This document shows positions 18,589-29,795 of a DNA stretch of 61,441 nucleotides, piece by piece. A program made the position numbers and the translations under genes. Location of the stretch: positions 1-61,441 of the forward strand of contig NZ_JAIQLH010000007.1 in NCBI RefSeq assembly GCF_020037025.1. The letters run 5' to 3'. Source of the stretch: Streptomyces huiliensis (GTDB lineage Bacteria > Actinomycetota > Actinomycetes > Streptomycetales > Streptomycetaceae). Positions within the stretch are counted from its first letter, which is position 1. Each line of letters begins with the position of its first letter. The notes under the pieces were generated by a model. The model saw nothing but the letters and a program-made list of their open reading frames with translations. It ran no database searches and was not told the DNA's origin.

Positions 18589-19169
18589 CGGGGGGTGCCG
18601 GGGAGGGTGCGGAAGTCGGACGTGTCCAGGGTGACGTCCATCAGGTCGAGCGGCACGGGTTCGCCGAACTTGCTGGTGCGTTCCGTCCGGTAGTCGGCCT
18701 GTTCCCCGGTGCCGAAGGGCTCGGTCAAGAGCACGCACTTGGCGGCGAACGGATCGATGATCAGGTAGGCGGGGACGCGGCCGGCCGCGTACATCGAGCG
18801 CTTCTGGTGGTAGTCACGGAGGGCGCTGGTCTTGGAGACGACCTCCACGAGCAGCGTGGCGGCCGCGGCGGGAACCAGCCGGCCGGGACCCTCGAACGCG
18901 CCTTGCTCCATCACCAGCAGATCCGGCTGCGGTTCGCTGTCCTCGCCGGGGATGGCGATGTCCTGGGTCTGGAGCGGTTCCCACCGGTCGAGCGAGAACT
19001 GCCGCTGTGTCCAGAGGACGATCTTGTTGTGAACCCAGTCGGGCCCCGCCATCATCACGATGTCCCCCCGCAACAACTCGATCTTGTACCCCTCGAAGAC
19101 CTCGGGGTGCTCGTCAATGAGCGCGATCAGTCGTTCGTCCACAGCCATCATCTCCGTGGTCCTCCGCAT
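18585..19169 (-). CDS. Uma2 family protein (restriction-endonuclease-like fold)
   Basis: A 194-residue member of the Uma2/DUF820 family, which has the PD-(D/E)XK nuclease fold. Family signs are IELLRGDIVMM (early Glu), EPQPDLLVME (Asp of the active site) and LLVEVVSKTSALRDYHQKRSMYAAGRVP (E-V-x-S and Lys). Uma2 genes are very common in Streptomyces, mostly with unknown roles. ATG 19169 has AGGAG five bases upstream; ATG 19151 is also plausible. It is convergent with DUF3097 with overlapping stops. Confidence 0.88.
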   Translation of the reverse strand: MRRTTEMMAVDERLIALIDEHPEVFEGYKIELLRGDIVMMAGPDWVHNKIVLWTQRQFSLDRWEPLQTQDIAIPGEDSEPQPDLLVMEQGAFEGPGRLVPAAAATLLVEVVSKTSALRDYHQKRSMYAAGRVPAYLIIDPFAAKCVLLTEPFGTGEQADYRTERTSKFGEPVPLDLMDVTLDTSDFRTLPGTPR

Positions 19170-19252
19170 CGCCGCTCCTGGTTTCGGCGACAGCCTAGGG
19201 AGAGGCTAGGCGCAGGCGGGGGGAATACGCGTCAGTTCACCCGATCAGGTAA

Positions 19253-20485
19253 TCAGTCCACCAGGTCCCGCACCACCGCGTCCGCCAGCAGCCGCCCGCG
19301 CAGCGTCAGCACGGCGCGCCCGGCCTCGTACGGCGCGCGCTGGAGCAGGCCGTCGGCCAGGGCCTTCTCCGCCGCCCGCGCGCCCGCGGGCTTCAGCAGG
19401 GACAGCGGGCAGCCGTCCACCAGCCGGAGTTCGAGCAGGATGCGCTCGACGCGGCGGTCCTCGTCGGGCAGGACCTCACGGCCGGCGCCCGGGGAGCGGC
19501 CCTCGGTGAGCGCCTGCGCGTAGGCGCCGGGGTGCTTGACGTTCCACCAGCGCACGCCGCCGACGTGGGAGTGCGCGCCGGGGCCCGCGCCCCACCAGTC
19601 GGCGCCGCGCCAGTAGAGCTCGTTGTGGCGGCAGCGGCCGGCCTCGGTGGTGGCCCAGTTGGAGACCTCGTACCAGTGGTAGCCGGCGGCGGTGAGCCGG
19701 TCCTCGGCGATCAGGTAGCGGTCGGCGTGGACGTCGTCGTCGGTCATGGGGACCTCGCCGCGGCGGATGCGGCGGGCCAGCTGGGTGCCCTCCTCGACGA
19801 TCAGGGCGTAGGCCGAGACGTGGTCCGGGCCGGCGGCGATGGCGGCGTCCAGCGAGGCGCGCCAGTCGTCGTCGCTCTCGCCGGGGGTGCCGTAGATCAG
19901 GTCGAGGTTGACGTGGTCGAAGCCGGCGGCGCGGGCCTCGGCGACGCAGGCCTCGGGGCGGCCGGGGGTGTGGGTGCGGTCGAGGATCTTCAGGACGTGC
20001 TGCCGGGCGCTCTGCATGCCGAAGGAGACCCGGTTGAAGCCGGCGGCGCGCAGTTCTTCCAGGTAGCGGGGGTCGACGGACTCCGGGTTGGCCTCCGTGG
20101 TGACCTCGGCGCCGGGGGCGAGCCCGAACTCGTCGCGGATGGCGGCGAGCATCCGGCCCAGGTCGGCGGCGGGCAGCAGGGTGGGCGTGCCGCCGCCGAC
20201 GAAGACGGTCTCGACCGGGCGCGGGTCGTCGCCGAGCACCTTCCGGGCGAGCCGGATCTCGTCGGCGACGGTGTCGGCGTAGTTGTCGCGGGAGGCCAGG
20301 GCGCCGCCCGAGCCGCGCAGCTCGCTCGCGGTGTAGGTATTGAAGTCGCAGTAGCCGCAGCGCGTGGCGCAGTACGGGACGTGCAGGTAGAACCCGAGGG
20401 GCCGCTGCCCGGCGTCCGCGAGGGCGTGGCGGGGCAGTGCCCCGTCCTCGGGCATGGGCTCACCATCGGGCAGTACGGAAGGCAT
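19253..20485 (-). CDS. hemW: HemW, heme chaperone (radical SAM, HemN-like)
   Basis: A 410-residue radical SAM protein. The iron-sulfur motif CxxxCxxC is seen as YCATRCGYCDF near residue 42. VFVGGGTPTLLP binds SAM, and the C-terminal HemN domain follows. HemW is thought to insert heme into respiratory proteins; it is often mislabelled as coproporphyrinogen III oxidase. ATG 20485 is used; the next ATG upstream, at 20503, is also possible. The acyl-CoA synthetase gene lies 60 bases upstream on the same strand. Confidence 0.93.
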   Translation of the reverse strand: MPSVLPDGEPMPEDGALPRHALADAGQRPLGFYLHVPYCATRCGYCDFNTYTASELRGSGGALASRDNYADTVADEIRLARKVLGDDPRPVETVFVGGGTPTLLPAADLGRMLAAIRDEFGLAPGAEVTTEANPESVDPRYLEELRAAGFNRVSFGMQSARQHVLKILDRTHTPGRPEACVAEARAAGFDHVNLDLIYGTPGESDDDWRASLDAAIAAGPDHVSAYALIVEEGTQLARRIRRGEVPMTDDDVHADRYLIAEDRLTAAGYHWYEVSNWATTEAGRCRHNELYWRGADWWGAGPGAHSHVGGVRWWNVKHPGAYAQALTEGRSPGAGREVLPDEDRRVERILLELRLVDGCPLSLLKPAGARAAEKALADGLLQRAPYEAGRAVLTLRGRLLADAVVRDLVD

Positions 20486-20545
20486 GGGTCCATTGTCCGG
20501 CATGGCCGCCGGACGCCGGACCGCGTCGCCGGGAAGCGCTCTTGG

Positions 20546-22435
<1,890 letters not shown>

Positions 22436-22635
22436 GGCATCCTCCGGGGCCCGCCTCGTTGCTGGGTGACTCGCGAGTAACCTTCAAGCAGTGATCAGAC
22501 TAGAGGCGCCGGGGCCGTCATGTAAGAGGCCCGGAAAGGCTTGTTGAAGCTGTGACCGAAAGTGACCGGTGCGCCATACACGTACCGGTCGGGATGGCCA
22601 TCGGCGGCAGCGGGGCCTTTGTGGAGCGGAACAGA

Positions 22636-22663
22636 ACGCCCGCCCCCTGACGGGAGCGGGCGT
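22636..22663 (-). terminator. Probable terminator after lepA
   Basis: The hairpin ACGCCCGCTCCC TGAC-side GGGGGCGGGCGT is followed on the minus strand by TTCTGTTCC, a moderately T-rich tail. It lies 35 bases beyond the lepA stop and before the acyl-CoA synthetase start. Confidence 0.6.
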
Positions 22664-22697
22664 CCGTGCGCCGACGGCGCGCGAGAGGGCCGGACCG

Positions 22698-24563
22698 CTA
22701 CTTCTTGCCCTTCTCGCCGCTCTCGTCGGAGGAGAGCACCGCGATGAAGGCGTCCTGCGGAACTTCCACACTGCCGACCATCTTCATGCGCTTCTTGCCC
22801 TCCTTCTGCTTCTCCAGGAGCTTCCGCTTACGGGAGATGTCACCGCCGTAGCACTTCGCGAGCACGTCCTTGCGGATGGCGCGGACGGTCTCACGGGCGA
22901 TGACGCGGGAGCCGATCGCGGCCTGGATCGGCACCTCGAAGTTCTGCCGCGGGATGAGCTCGCGCAGCTTGGCGACGAGCCGGACGCCGTAGGCGTACGC
23001 CTTGTCCTTGTGCGTGATCGCGGAGAACGCGTCGACCTTGTCGCCGTGCAGCAGGATGTCGACCTTGACGAGGTCGGAGATCTGCTCGCCGGTGGGCTCG
23101 TAGTCCAGCGAGGCGTAGCCGCGGGTCTTGGACTTGAGCTGGTCGAAGAAGTCGAAGACGACCTCGGCGAGGGGCAGCGTGTAGCGGATCTCGACGCGGT
23201 CCTCGGAGAGGTAGTCCATGCCCAGCAGGACACCGCGGCGGGTCTGGCAGAGCTCCATGATCGCGCCGATGAACTCGCTGGGCGCCAGGATGGTGGCCCG
23301 GACGACCGGCTCGTGCACCTCGGAGATCTTGCCGGTCGGGAACTCGCTCGGGTTGGTCACCTCGTGCTCGGTCCCGTCCTCCATGAGGACGTTGTAGACC
23401 ACGTTCGGCGCGGTGGCGATCAGGTCGAGACCGAACTCGCGCTCCAGGCGCTCACGGATGACCTCCAGGTGCAGCAGGCCCAGGAAGCCGACGCGGAAGC
23501 CGAAGCCGAGGGCGGCCGAGGTCTCCGGCTCGTAGACCAGCGCGGCGTCGTTGAGCTGGAGCTTGTCGAGGGCCTCGCGCAGCTCCGGGTAGTCCGAGCC
23601 GTCCAGCGGGTAGAGGCCGGAGAACACCATCGGCTTGGGATCCTTGTACCCGCCCAGCGCCTGGGTGGCCCCGTTCTGGTACTGGGTGATCGTGTCGCCG
23701 ACCTTCGACTGGCGGACGTCCTTCACACCGGTGATCAGGTAGCCCACCTCACCGACGGACAGGCCGTCGGCCGGGAGCATCTCCGGCGAGTTGGTGCCGA
23801 TCTCCAGCAGCTCGTGCTGGGCGCCGGTCGACATCATCTTGATCCGCTCGCGCTTGCGCAGCGTGCCGTCGACGACCTTCACGTAGGTCACCACGCCCCG
23901 GTAGGCGTCGTAGACCGAGTCGAAGATCATCGCGCGGGCCGGGGCGTCCTTGACGCCGACCGGGGCCGGGACGTCGCGGACGACGCGGTCCAGCAGCTCG
24001 GGCACGCCGACGCCGGTCTTGGCGGAGACCTTGAGGACGTCGGACGGGTCGCAGCCGACGAGGTTGGCCAGCTCGGCGGCGAACTTCTCGGGCTGTGCGG
24101 CCGGCAGGTCGATCTTGTTGAGGACCGGGATGATCGTGAGGTCGTTCTCCATCGCCAGGTAGAGGTTGGCGAGGGTCTGGGCCTCGATGCCCTGGGCGGC
24201 GTCCACCAGGAGGATGCAGCCTTCGCACGCGGCGAGGGAGCGGGAGACCTCGTAGGTGAAGTCGACGTGACCCGGGGTGTCGATCATGTTGAGGATGTGC
24301 GTCGTCTTCGACTCGTCCTCGGAGGGCGCCCAGGGGAGACGGACCGCCTGCGACTTGATCGTGATGCCGCGCTCGCGCTCGATGTCCATCCGGTCGAGGT
24401 ACTGCGCGCGCATCTGCCGCGAGTCGACCACGCCGGTCAGCTGAAGCATCCGGTCGGCGAGCGTCGACTTGCCGTGGTCGATGTGCGCGATGATGCAGAA
24501 GTTACGGATCAGAGCCGGGTCGGTACGGCTCGGCTCGGGCACGTTGGTAGGGGTCGCGGGCAC
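22698..24563 (-). CDS. lepA: Elongation factor 4 (LepA)
   Basis: A 621-residue ribosome-associated GTPase. G1 is [11 protein letters not shown]2 lies in RERGITIK, G3 is DTPGHVDF and G4 is LNKIDLP, all within the first 150 residues. Domain II, two EF-G-like folds and the LepA-specific C-terminal domain ([20 protein letters not shown]) follow. It starts at GTG 24563; the frame stays open upstream, but that part is not LepA. It is divergent from rpsT, the arrangement typical of actinobacteria. Confidence 0.96.
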   Translation of the reverse strand: MPATPTNVPEPSRTDPALIRNFCIIAHIDHGKSTLADRMLQLTGVVDSRQMRAQYLDRMDIERERGITIKSQAVRLPWAPSEDESKTTHILNMIDTPGHVDFTYEVSRSLAACEGCILLVDAAQGIEAQTLANLYLAMENDLTIIPVLNKIDLPAAQPEKFAAELANLVGCDPSDVLKVSAKTGVGVPELLDRVVRDVPAPVGVKDAPARAMIFDSVYDAYRGVVTYVKVVDGTLRKRERIKMMSTGAQHELLEIGTNSPEMLPADGLSVGEVGYLITGVKDVRQSKVGDTITQYQNGATQALGGYKDPKPMVFSGLYPLDGSDYPELREALDKLQLNDAALVYEPETSAALGFGFRVGFLGLLHLEVIRERLEREFGLDLIATAPNVVYNVLMEDGTEHEVTNPSEFPTGKISEVHEPVVRATILAPSEFIGAIMELCQTRRGVLLGMDYLSEDRVEIRYTLPLAEVVFDFFDQLKSKTRGYASLDYEPTGEQISDLVKVDILLHGDKVDAFSAITHKDKAYAYGVRLVAKLRELIPRQNFEVPIQAAIGSRVIARETVRAIRKDVLAKCYGGDISRKRKLLEKQKEGKKRMKMVGSVEVPQDAFIAVLSSDESGEKGKK

Positions 24564-24663
24564 GCAGGATCCATTCGGTGACTTCGGCGTTTGCACGCCA
24601 GTCTCGGCGGGAGTCGGGTATACGACCCCTCCATCGTCCCATGAGCGGCGGCCGCCGTCCGGT

Positions 24664-24693
24664 TTGGGACGGCCCGGGGCGGGCTGGTAGCCT
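24664..24693 (+). promoter_or_regulatory. Predicted rpsT promoter
   Basis: TTGGGA at 24664-24669 and TAGCCT at 24688-24693 are separated by 18 bases. This fits a housekeeping promoter with transcription from about 24700 and a leader of some 68 bases. GAAAAGG before the GTG at 24768 would be the ribosome site. Confidence 0.5.
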
Positions 24694-24767
24694 GGTCCAC
24701 TGTGCTTCGCGCCCCTCTCACGCGCGGAGCGCACTTCGAAATCCAACGAACCTGAAAAGGCTCTTTC

Positions 24768-25034
24768 GTGGCGAACATCAAGTCCCAGATCAAGCGGAAC
24801 AAGACCAACGAGAAGGCGCGCCTCCGCAACAAGGCCGTCAAGTCCTCGGTCAAGACCGCTGTCCGCCAGGCCCGCGAGGCCATCGTCGCCGGTGACGCCG
24901 CCAAGGCCACCGCCGCCGTCGCGCTGGCCGGCAAGAAGCTCGACAAGGCCGCCAGCAAGGGTGTCCTGCACAAGAACGCCGCCGCCAACAAGAAGTCGGC
25001 GCTGGCCAAGCAGGTTGCCGCCCTCCAGGCCTGA
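24768..25034 (+). CDS. rpsT: 30S ribosomal protein S20
   Basis: An 88-residue basic protein that binds 16S rRNA early in 30S assembly. The family start [20 protein letters not shown] is clear, and the end [14 protein letters not shown] is complete. It starts at GTG 24768. It is divergent from lepA and convergent with holA, with a strong bidirectional terminator between rpsT and holA. Confidence 0.97.
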   Translation: MANIKSQIKRNKTNEKARLRNKAVKSSVKTAVRQAREAIVAGDAAKATAAVALAGKKLDKAASKGVLHKNAAANKKSALAKQVAALQA

Positions 25035-25176
25035 AGCCTCTCCGGGGCGTGAGCCCCGGCCCCTGCCGGTACCGGAACCAGCGGCCCCTCTACCGCTCCG
25101 GAACGGCACCCCGCCGCGCTCGGTCGTTCGCCACGCGGGCGCGGCATGAGCCTGACGGCTCGCCTGAACGAAACCA

Positions 25177-25218
25177 AAGGCCCCGGTTCCGTCCTTCCCC
25201 AGGACGGACCGGGGCCTT
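25177..25218. terminator. Bidirectional terminator between rpsT and holA
   Basis: A long near-perfect hairpin: AAGGCCCCGGT, CCGTCCT, a short CCCC loop, then the complementary AGGACGG and ACCGGGGCCTT. The ends are A-rich on one side and T-containing on the other, so it can act for rpsT on the plus strand and holA on the minus strand. Confidence 0.8.
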
Positions 25219-25265
25219 CGGCGTACCCGGGTACCCGGGGGTCCGCCGTAGGCTCCCGGTACGCC

Positions 25266-26264
25266 TCAGGAACGGCTGCGGGCCGCTCGGGCCACCGCGA
25301 CCACGGCCTTCTCCAGGGCGTACTCCGGATCGTCGCCGCCGCCCTTGACCCCGGCGTCCGCCTCGGCGACGGCGCGCAGCGCGGCCGCGACGCCGTCCGC
25401 GGACCAGCCGCGCATCTGCTGCCGCACCCGGTCGATCTTCCACGGCGGCATGCCGAGCTCACGGGCCAGGTCGCCCGGGCGGGCGCCGCGCGGCGCCGAG
25501 GCGAGCTTGCCGATGGACCGCACACCCTGGGCGAGGGCGCTGGTGATCAGCACCGGGGCGACGCCGGTGGCCATGGCCCAGCGCAGCGCCTCCAGGGCCT
25601 CGGCGGCCCGGCCCTCCACGGCCCGGTCGGCGACGGTGAAGCTGGACGCCTCGGCCCGGCCGGTGTAGTAGCGGGCGACGACCGCCTCGTCGATGGTGCC
25701 CTCGACGTCGGCGACGAGCTGGGCGCAGGCGCTGGCCAGCTCGCGCAGGTCGCTGCCGATGGCGTCGACGAGCGCCTGGCAGGCCTCCGGCGTCACGGAC
25801 CGGCGCGTGGACCGGAACTCCTGGCGGACGAACGCCAGCCGGTCGGCCGGCTTGGTCATCTTGGGGCAGGCGACCTCGCGGGCCCCCGCCTTCCGGGCGG
25901 CGTCGAGCAGTCCCTTGCCCTTCGCACCGCCGGCGTGCAGCAGGACGAGGGTGATCTCCTCTGCGGGGGCGCCCAGGTAGCCCTTGACGTCCTTGATCGT
26001 GTCCGCCGAGAGGTCCTGGGCGTTGCGCACGATCACCACCTTGCGCTCCGCGAACAGCGACGGGCTGGTCAGCTCGGCGAGGGTGCCGGGCTGGAGCGCG
26101 TCCGGCGCGAGGTCGCGGACGTCGGTGTCCGCGTCGGCGGCGCGGGCCGCGGCCACCACCTCCTGCACCGCGCGGTCGAGGAGGAGCTCTTCCTGCCCCA
26201 CGGCGAGCGTGACGGGGGCGAGCAGGTCGTCGTTCGCGGCTTTGCCCGCGGTGTTCCTGGCCAT
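25266..26264 (-). CDS. holA: DNA polymerase III delta subunit
   Basis: A 332-residue clamp-loader subunit that opens the beta sliding clamp. LVGQEELLLDR-like text (VTLAVGQEELLLDRAVQEVV) opens the AAA+-like domain I. Later segments include LFAERKVVIVRNAQDL and KGKGLLDAARKAGAREVACP, and the alpha-helical collar domain follows (ALAQGVRSIGKLASAP, MPPWKIDRVRQQMRGW). ATG 26264 (MARNTAGK) is the usual start; an in-frame ATG at 26276 is possible. The reading frame has no stop upstream as far as comEC, so it is formally continuous with that gene. That is reported separately. Confidence 0.92.
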   Translation of the reverse strand: MARNTAGKAANDDLLAPVTLAVGQEELLLDRAVQEVVAAARAADADTDVRDLAPDALQPGTLAELTSPSLFAERKVVIVRNAQDLSADTIKDVKGYLGAPAEEITLVLLHAGGAKGKGLLDAARKAGAREVACPKMTKPADRLAFVRQEFRSTRRSVTPEACQALVDAIGSDLRELASACAQLVADVEGTIDEAVVARYYTGRAEASSFTVADRAVEGRAAEALEALRWAMATGVAPVLITSALAQGVRSIGKLASAPRGARPGDLARELGMPPWKIDRVRQQMRGWSADGVAAALRAVAEADAGVKGGGDDPEYALEKAVVAVARAARSRS

Positions 26265-26300
26265 CGCGTCCAGCATCCCACGCGGGTCGGACACTCCCCT

Positions 26301-26369
26301 CCGCGGTGGTGCGGGCATCGCGTCCGCGGTGGTGCGGGCATCGCGTCCGCGGTGGTGCGGGTATCGCGC
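26301..26369. repeat. Three tandem copies of a 23-base repeat
   Basis: The unit CCGCGGTGGTGCGGGCATCG plus CGT is repeated at 26301, 26324 and 26347; the third copy has one change (GTATCG). It fills the space between the holA start and the start of the plus-strand gene at 26381. It may affect the promoters of both. The unit length is not a multiple of three, so a change in copy number would shift any reading frame passing through. Confidence 0.85.
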
Positions 26370-26380
26370 ACAATGATCGG

Positions 26381-26674
26381 GTGAGCAGCGTTCCCCCTTC
26401 CTCTGTCGACCGTCCTTCTTCCCCTGTCGACCATCCGTCCCGCTTCCTGCTGGTACTCCCGGACCGGGAGGCCGCCGAGGAGGCGGCCGAGCGGGCCGCC
26501 GCCGAACTCCCGGTGGACGGCCTGCCGCAGATCGTCCGCGAGGCGCTGGCCGGAGAGGACGACGCGGAGGACGCGCAGTGGCTGGTCGTGCTGGAGGACC
26601 CGGACGGCGTCCTGGACCCCGCCGCGCTGCGCGCGCTCGCCGAGGAGTACGAGGGCTGGGTCGAGGCGGACTGA
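26381..26674 (+). CDS. Small conserved acidic protein of unknown function
   Basis: A 97-residue protein. After a low-complexity start rich in Ser and Pro, the core begins at RFLLVLPDREAAEEAAERAA. It continues with REALAGEDDAEDAQWLVVLE and ends DPAALRALAEEYEGWVEAD. No membrane segment or enzyme motif is visible, and it is highly acidic. From memory, streptomycetes carry a similar small gene beside holA, so I take it as real. It starts at GTG 26381 and is divergent from holA. On the other strand the continuous comEC-holA frame runs fully antisense to it. Confidence 0.65.
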   Translation: MSSVPPSSVDRPSSPVDHPSRFLLVLPDREAAEEAAERAAAELPVDGLPQIVREALAGEDDAEDAQWLVVLEDPDGVLDPAALRALAEEYEGWVEAD

Positions 26675-29600
26675 ACCGTCCGCTCCCCCGCTCCGGGGGC
26701 CGGTCCCCCGGCTCCGGGCCGGCCAGGACGGCTTCGGCCCGGCCCGTCACCGCCACCGGCCCGTCGCGGTCCGTCCGCAGCACCACGGCGCCCTCCGCCC
26801 GCAGAGCGGTGAGCGTCCGCGGCGCGGGATGCCCGTAGGGGTTGTCCGCCCCCGCGGAGACGACGGCCAGCCGGGGCCGCACCCGGTGCGTCAACTCGGC
26901 GTCCTGGTGGGCCGAGCCGTGGTGGGCGACCTTCAGCACGTCCACCGGGGGCAGCTCGGGATGCCGTTCCAGGAGGGCGTGCTGGGCGGGTGGCTCGAGG
27001 TCGCCGAGGAGCAGGAGGGTCAGCTCCGCCGCGTGGACGAGCAGGGTGACGCTGGCGTCGTTGGGACCGCTCTCCGCCTCGGCCGCCTCGCCCGGGGGCG
27101 GCGGCCACAGCACCTCCCAGGACAGCGGGCCGAGACGGCCGCGCTCGCCGGGCGCCGCCGCGACGACCGGGACGCCCGCGCGGCGCGCCTCGCGGCGGAC
27201 GAACGCGGCCTGCCCCGGCGGCTCCTCGAACGGCGTGCTCTCGATCGTCCCCACCGTCCGGCCGCGCAGCACGCCGGACAGCCCGTCCACGTGGTCGGCG
27301 TGGTAGTGCGTCAGCAGGAGGAGCGGCACGGTCCGTACCCCCAGCGCGCGCAGGCAGCGGTCGACGGCCCGCGGCTCGGGCCCGGCGTCCACGACGACGG
27401 CCGCGCCGTCGCCCGCCGCGAGCACCAGGGCGTCGCCCTGCCCGACGTCACAGGCCGCGAACCGCCAGCCGGGCGGCGGCCAGCCGGTGACGACCCGGGT
27501 CAGCGGGGCCGGCCGCAGGATCGCCACGACGAGGAGGAGCGCGCAGAGCGCGCCGCACCACCGCCTTCGGCGCCTGCGCCGGGGCGTGTGCCGTCCGGGG
27601 TTCCGGGCGGACCGGCGGACCGCGTACCCGGCCGCGAGGAGCGCCGCGGCCATCAGCGCCGCGCCTGGCCGGCCGCCCGGCCAGGCCGACTCGGCGCCGG
27701 GGAGAGCGGCTCCGGTCCGGGCGACGGCGGCGGTCCAGGAGGCGGGCCACCCCGCGAGCCAGGCGAGGGCGTGTGCCACGGGAGGGGCGAACGGAGCGGT
27801 GGCCAGGGCCGCGAAGCCCAGAACCGTGGCCGGGGCGACCGCGAGCTCGGCGAGCAGGTTGCAGGGGATGCCGACCAGACTCACCCGGGACGACAGCAGC
27901 ACGATCACCGGCGCGCAGGCCGCCTGGGCCGCGGCGGTCGCCGCGAGGGCTTCCGCGAACCTGGCCGGCACCCCGCGCCGGCGCAGCGCCGCGCTCCAGC
28001 GCGGGGCGACCGTCAGCAGGGCGCCCGTCGCCAGGACGGACAGCAGGAACCCGTAACTCCGCGCCAGCCAGGGGTCGTACAGGACCAGCACCAGGATCGC
28101 CGCCGCGAGGGCGGGCAGCAGGGCGCGGCGGCGGCCCGTGGCGAGGGCGAGCAGGGCGACCAGGCCGCAGGCGGCGGCCCGGAGCACGCTCGGCTCCGGC
28201 CGGCACACCACGACGAACCCCAGCACGAGCAGCCCGCCCGCCACCGCCGTCACCCGCAGGGGGATGCCCAGCCGCCCTGCCAGCCCCCGGCGTTCGGCCC
28301 GCGCCGCGAGGTGCGCGGGGCCGATCAGGAGAGCGAGCAAGATCGTCAGGTTGCTTCCTGAAACGGCCAGCAAATGAGTGAGGTCCGTGGCGTGGAACGC
28401 GTCGTCGAGGTCGGGCGTGATGCGGGACGTGTCCCCGACGACCAGGCCCGGCAGCAGGGCCCGCGCGTCCGGTGCGAGCCCGTCGGTGGCCTCGCGCAGG
28501 CCCGCGCGGAGCCGTGCGGCGGCTTCCTGGACCCCGGTCGGCCGGCCGGTCACCCGCGGCGGCCCGGGCCGGACGCGGACGACGGCCGCGATCCGGTCGC
28601 CGTCGAACGTGGGCGGCGCCAGGCGCCCGGTCACCCGGAGGCGGGTGGACGGCAGGACGCTCAGCCAGTCCGGCGGGGCGAGGAGCAGGACGGGCGTCCG
28701 GACTGCGGTCGCCGTCGCGGTGCCCCGCCGGGTGACCACCACCCTGGTCGCCTCCCCCTCGACGGTGACGGCCGGGGTGGCCCGCGCCGCTCCGCGCACG
28801 CGCGGCCGGACCGGCCGGGGGTCCTTGGTCACCGTGACGTCCAGCGTCGCCTCCGCGTACTCCGCCGCCAGCCCCGGCACCGGCCCCCGCCGACCGTCCG
28901 CGGCCCGCAGCGCGCCGGCCACGGCGCCGACGGCACCGCAGAGCAGCGCGGCGGCGGTGGCCGCGGCGACGGCGGCGACCCATCGGTGCGCGGCGTGGCG
29001 CGGCCGGTGCCGCGTCCGCGGTCGCGCGGGAAGGAGGTGACGTGCCGCGTCGTCCGGGCGCGCGGTGCTGTTGGGGCTCGCCTCGGCATCGAGGCTCGCG
29101 CTGCCGTCGAGGCGTCCGGTCCCGCGCGGGCGCGTGCCCTCTTCAGGGGGCGTGCTCCTGTGCGGGTACCTGCTCCCTCTTGGGCGCAGGGGTCTGGGTG
29201 CGCGCGCCGGACCCTCGGTGGTGACCGCCCGGCAAGGAGGCGCGAGTCGGTCAGCGGGTGCTGTTCCGCCCTCGGCCGTCAGGCGAGCGGGGTGCGTCGG
29301 GTGGGCTTCAGGGGCGGCCCCTTTCAGGTGTGTCGCTGAGGGAAGGTGTGAAGTCCCGTTCCGGCACGTCGAGCCGTCGGGCGGCGTCGATCCGTCGACG
29401 TGCGCGTGCTCGCCGTGGTGGGCCGGTTCCGTCCGCCGCCCCGGTCCGTCGGGCTGTGGGCGGAAGGCGGGTGTGGCGGTCGGCCGGCCCGGGTGTGCGG
29501 TCTTCGGGTGGGGTCTGCCGGTGGGGTGAGAGGGAGGGGTGGTTTCTCTTCTGTATTTCACCGCGATGGCGGCGGCCACGGCGGCGAGGAGCAGGGCTGC

Positions 29601-29795
29601 CGCGCACAGCGCGGTGACCGTGGTCGCGTCCGCCGTCAGAGCGGCGGCGGCTCCGGCCCAGGTGGCGAGTGCCGGCACCATCAGCCGGAGGTCGGCGGGA
29701 TCGGCGGGGACGGTGGAGTCGGGGGGCGGGGGCTCGGGCCGGGGCGGTGGTGGGGTCGGCGGGTCCGTTCCGGGGAGTCGGCGGGTTCTCCTCAT
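26675..29795 (-). CDS. comEC: ComEC/Rec2 competence-type DNA channel protein, stop not found
   Basis: A large polytopic protein of the ComEC/Rec2 family, which forms the DNA channel in transformable bacteria; its role in Streptomyces is unclear. The start is ATG 29795, overlapping the comEA stop (ATGA). An unusually long Pro/Thr-rich segment follows the first membrane helices. The Competence domain holds LLAVSGSNLTILLALLIGP and several helices. A metallo-beta-lactamase-like domain is last (LTHYHADHVDGLSG; DVLKVAHHGSAHQD). Conserved sequence ends near VLRTDRDGPVAV (about 26745). No in-frame stop follows until the holA stop at 25266, so the end given here is a guess placed at the convergent gene's end. 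Confidence 0.8.

Noticed and set aside
18585..19169. Uma2 gene as part of a defence system
   Set aside because: There are no restriction, modification or other defence genes nearby, and Uma2 genes are numerous in Streptomyces.
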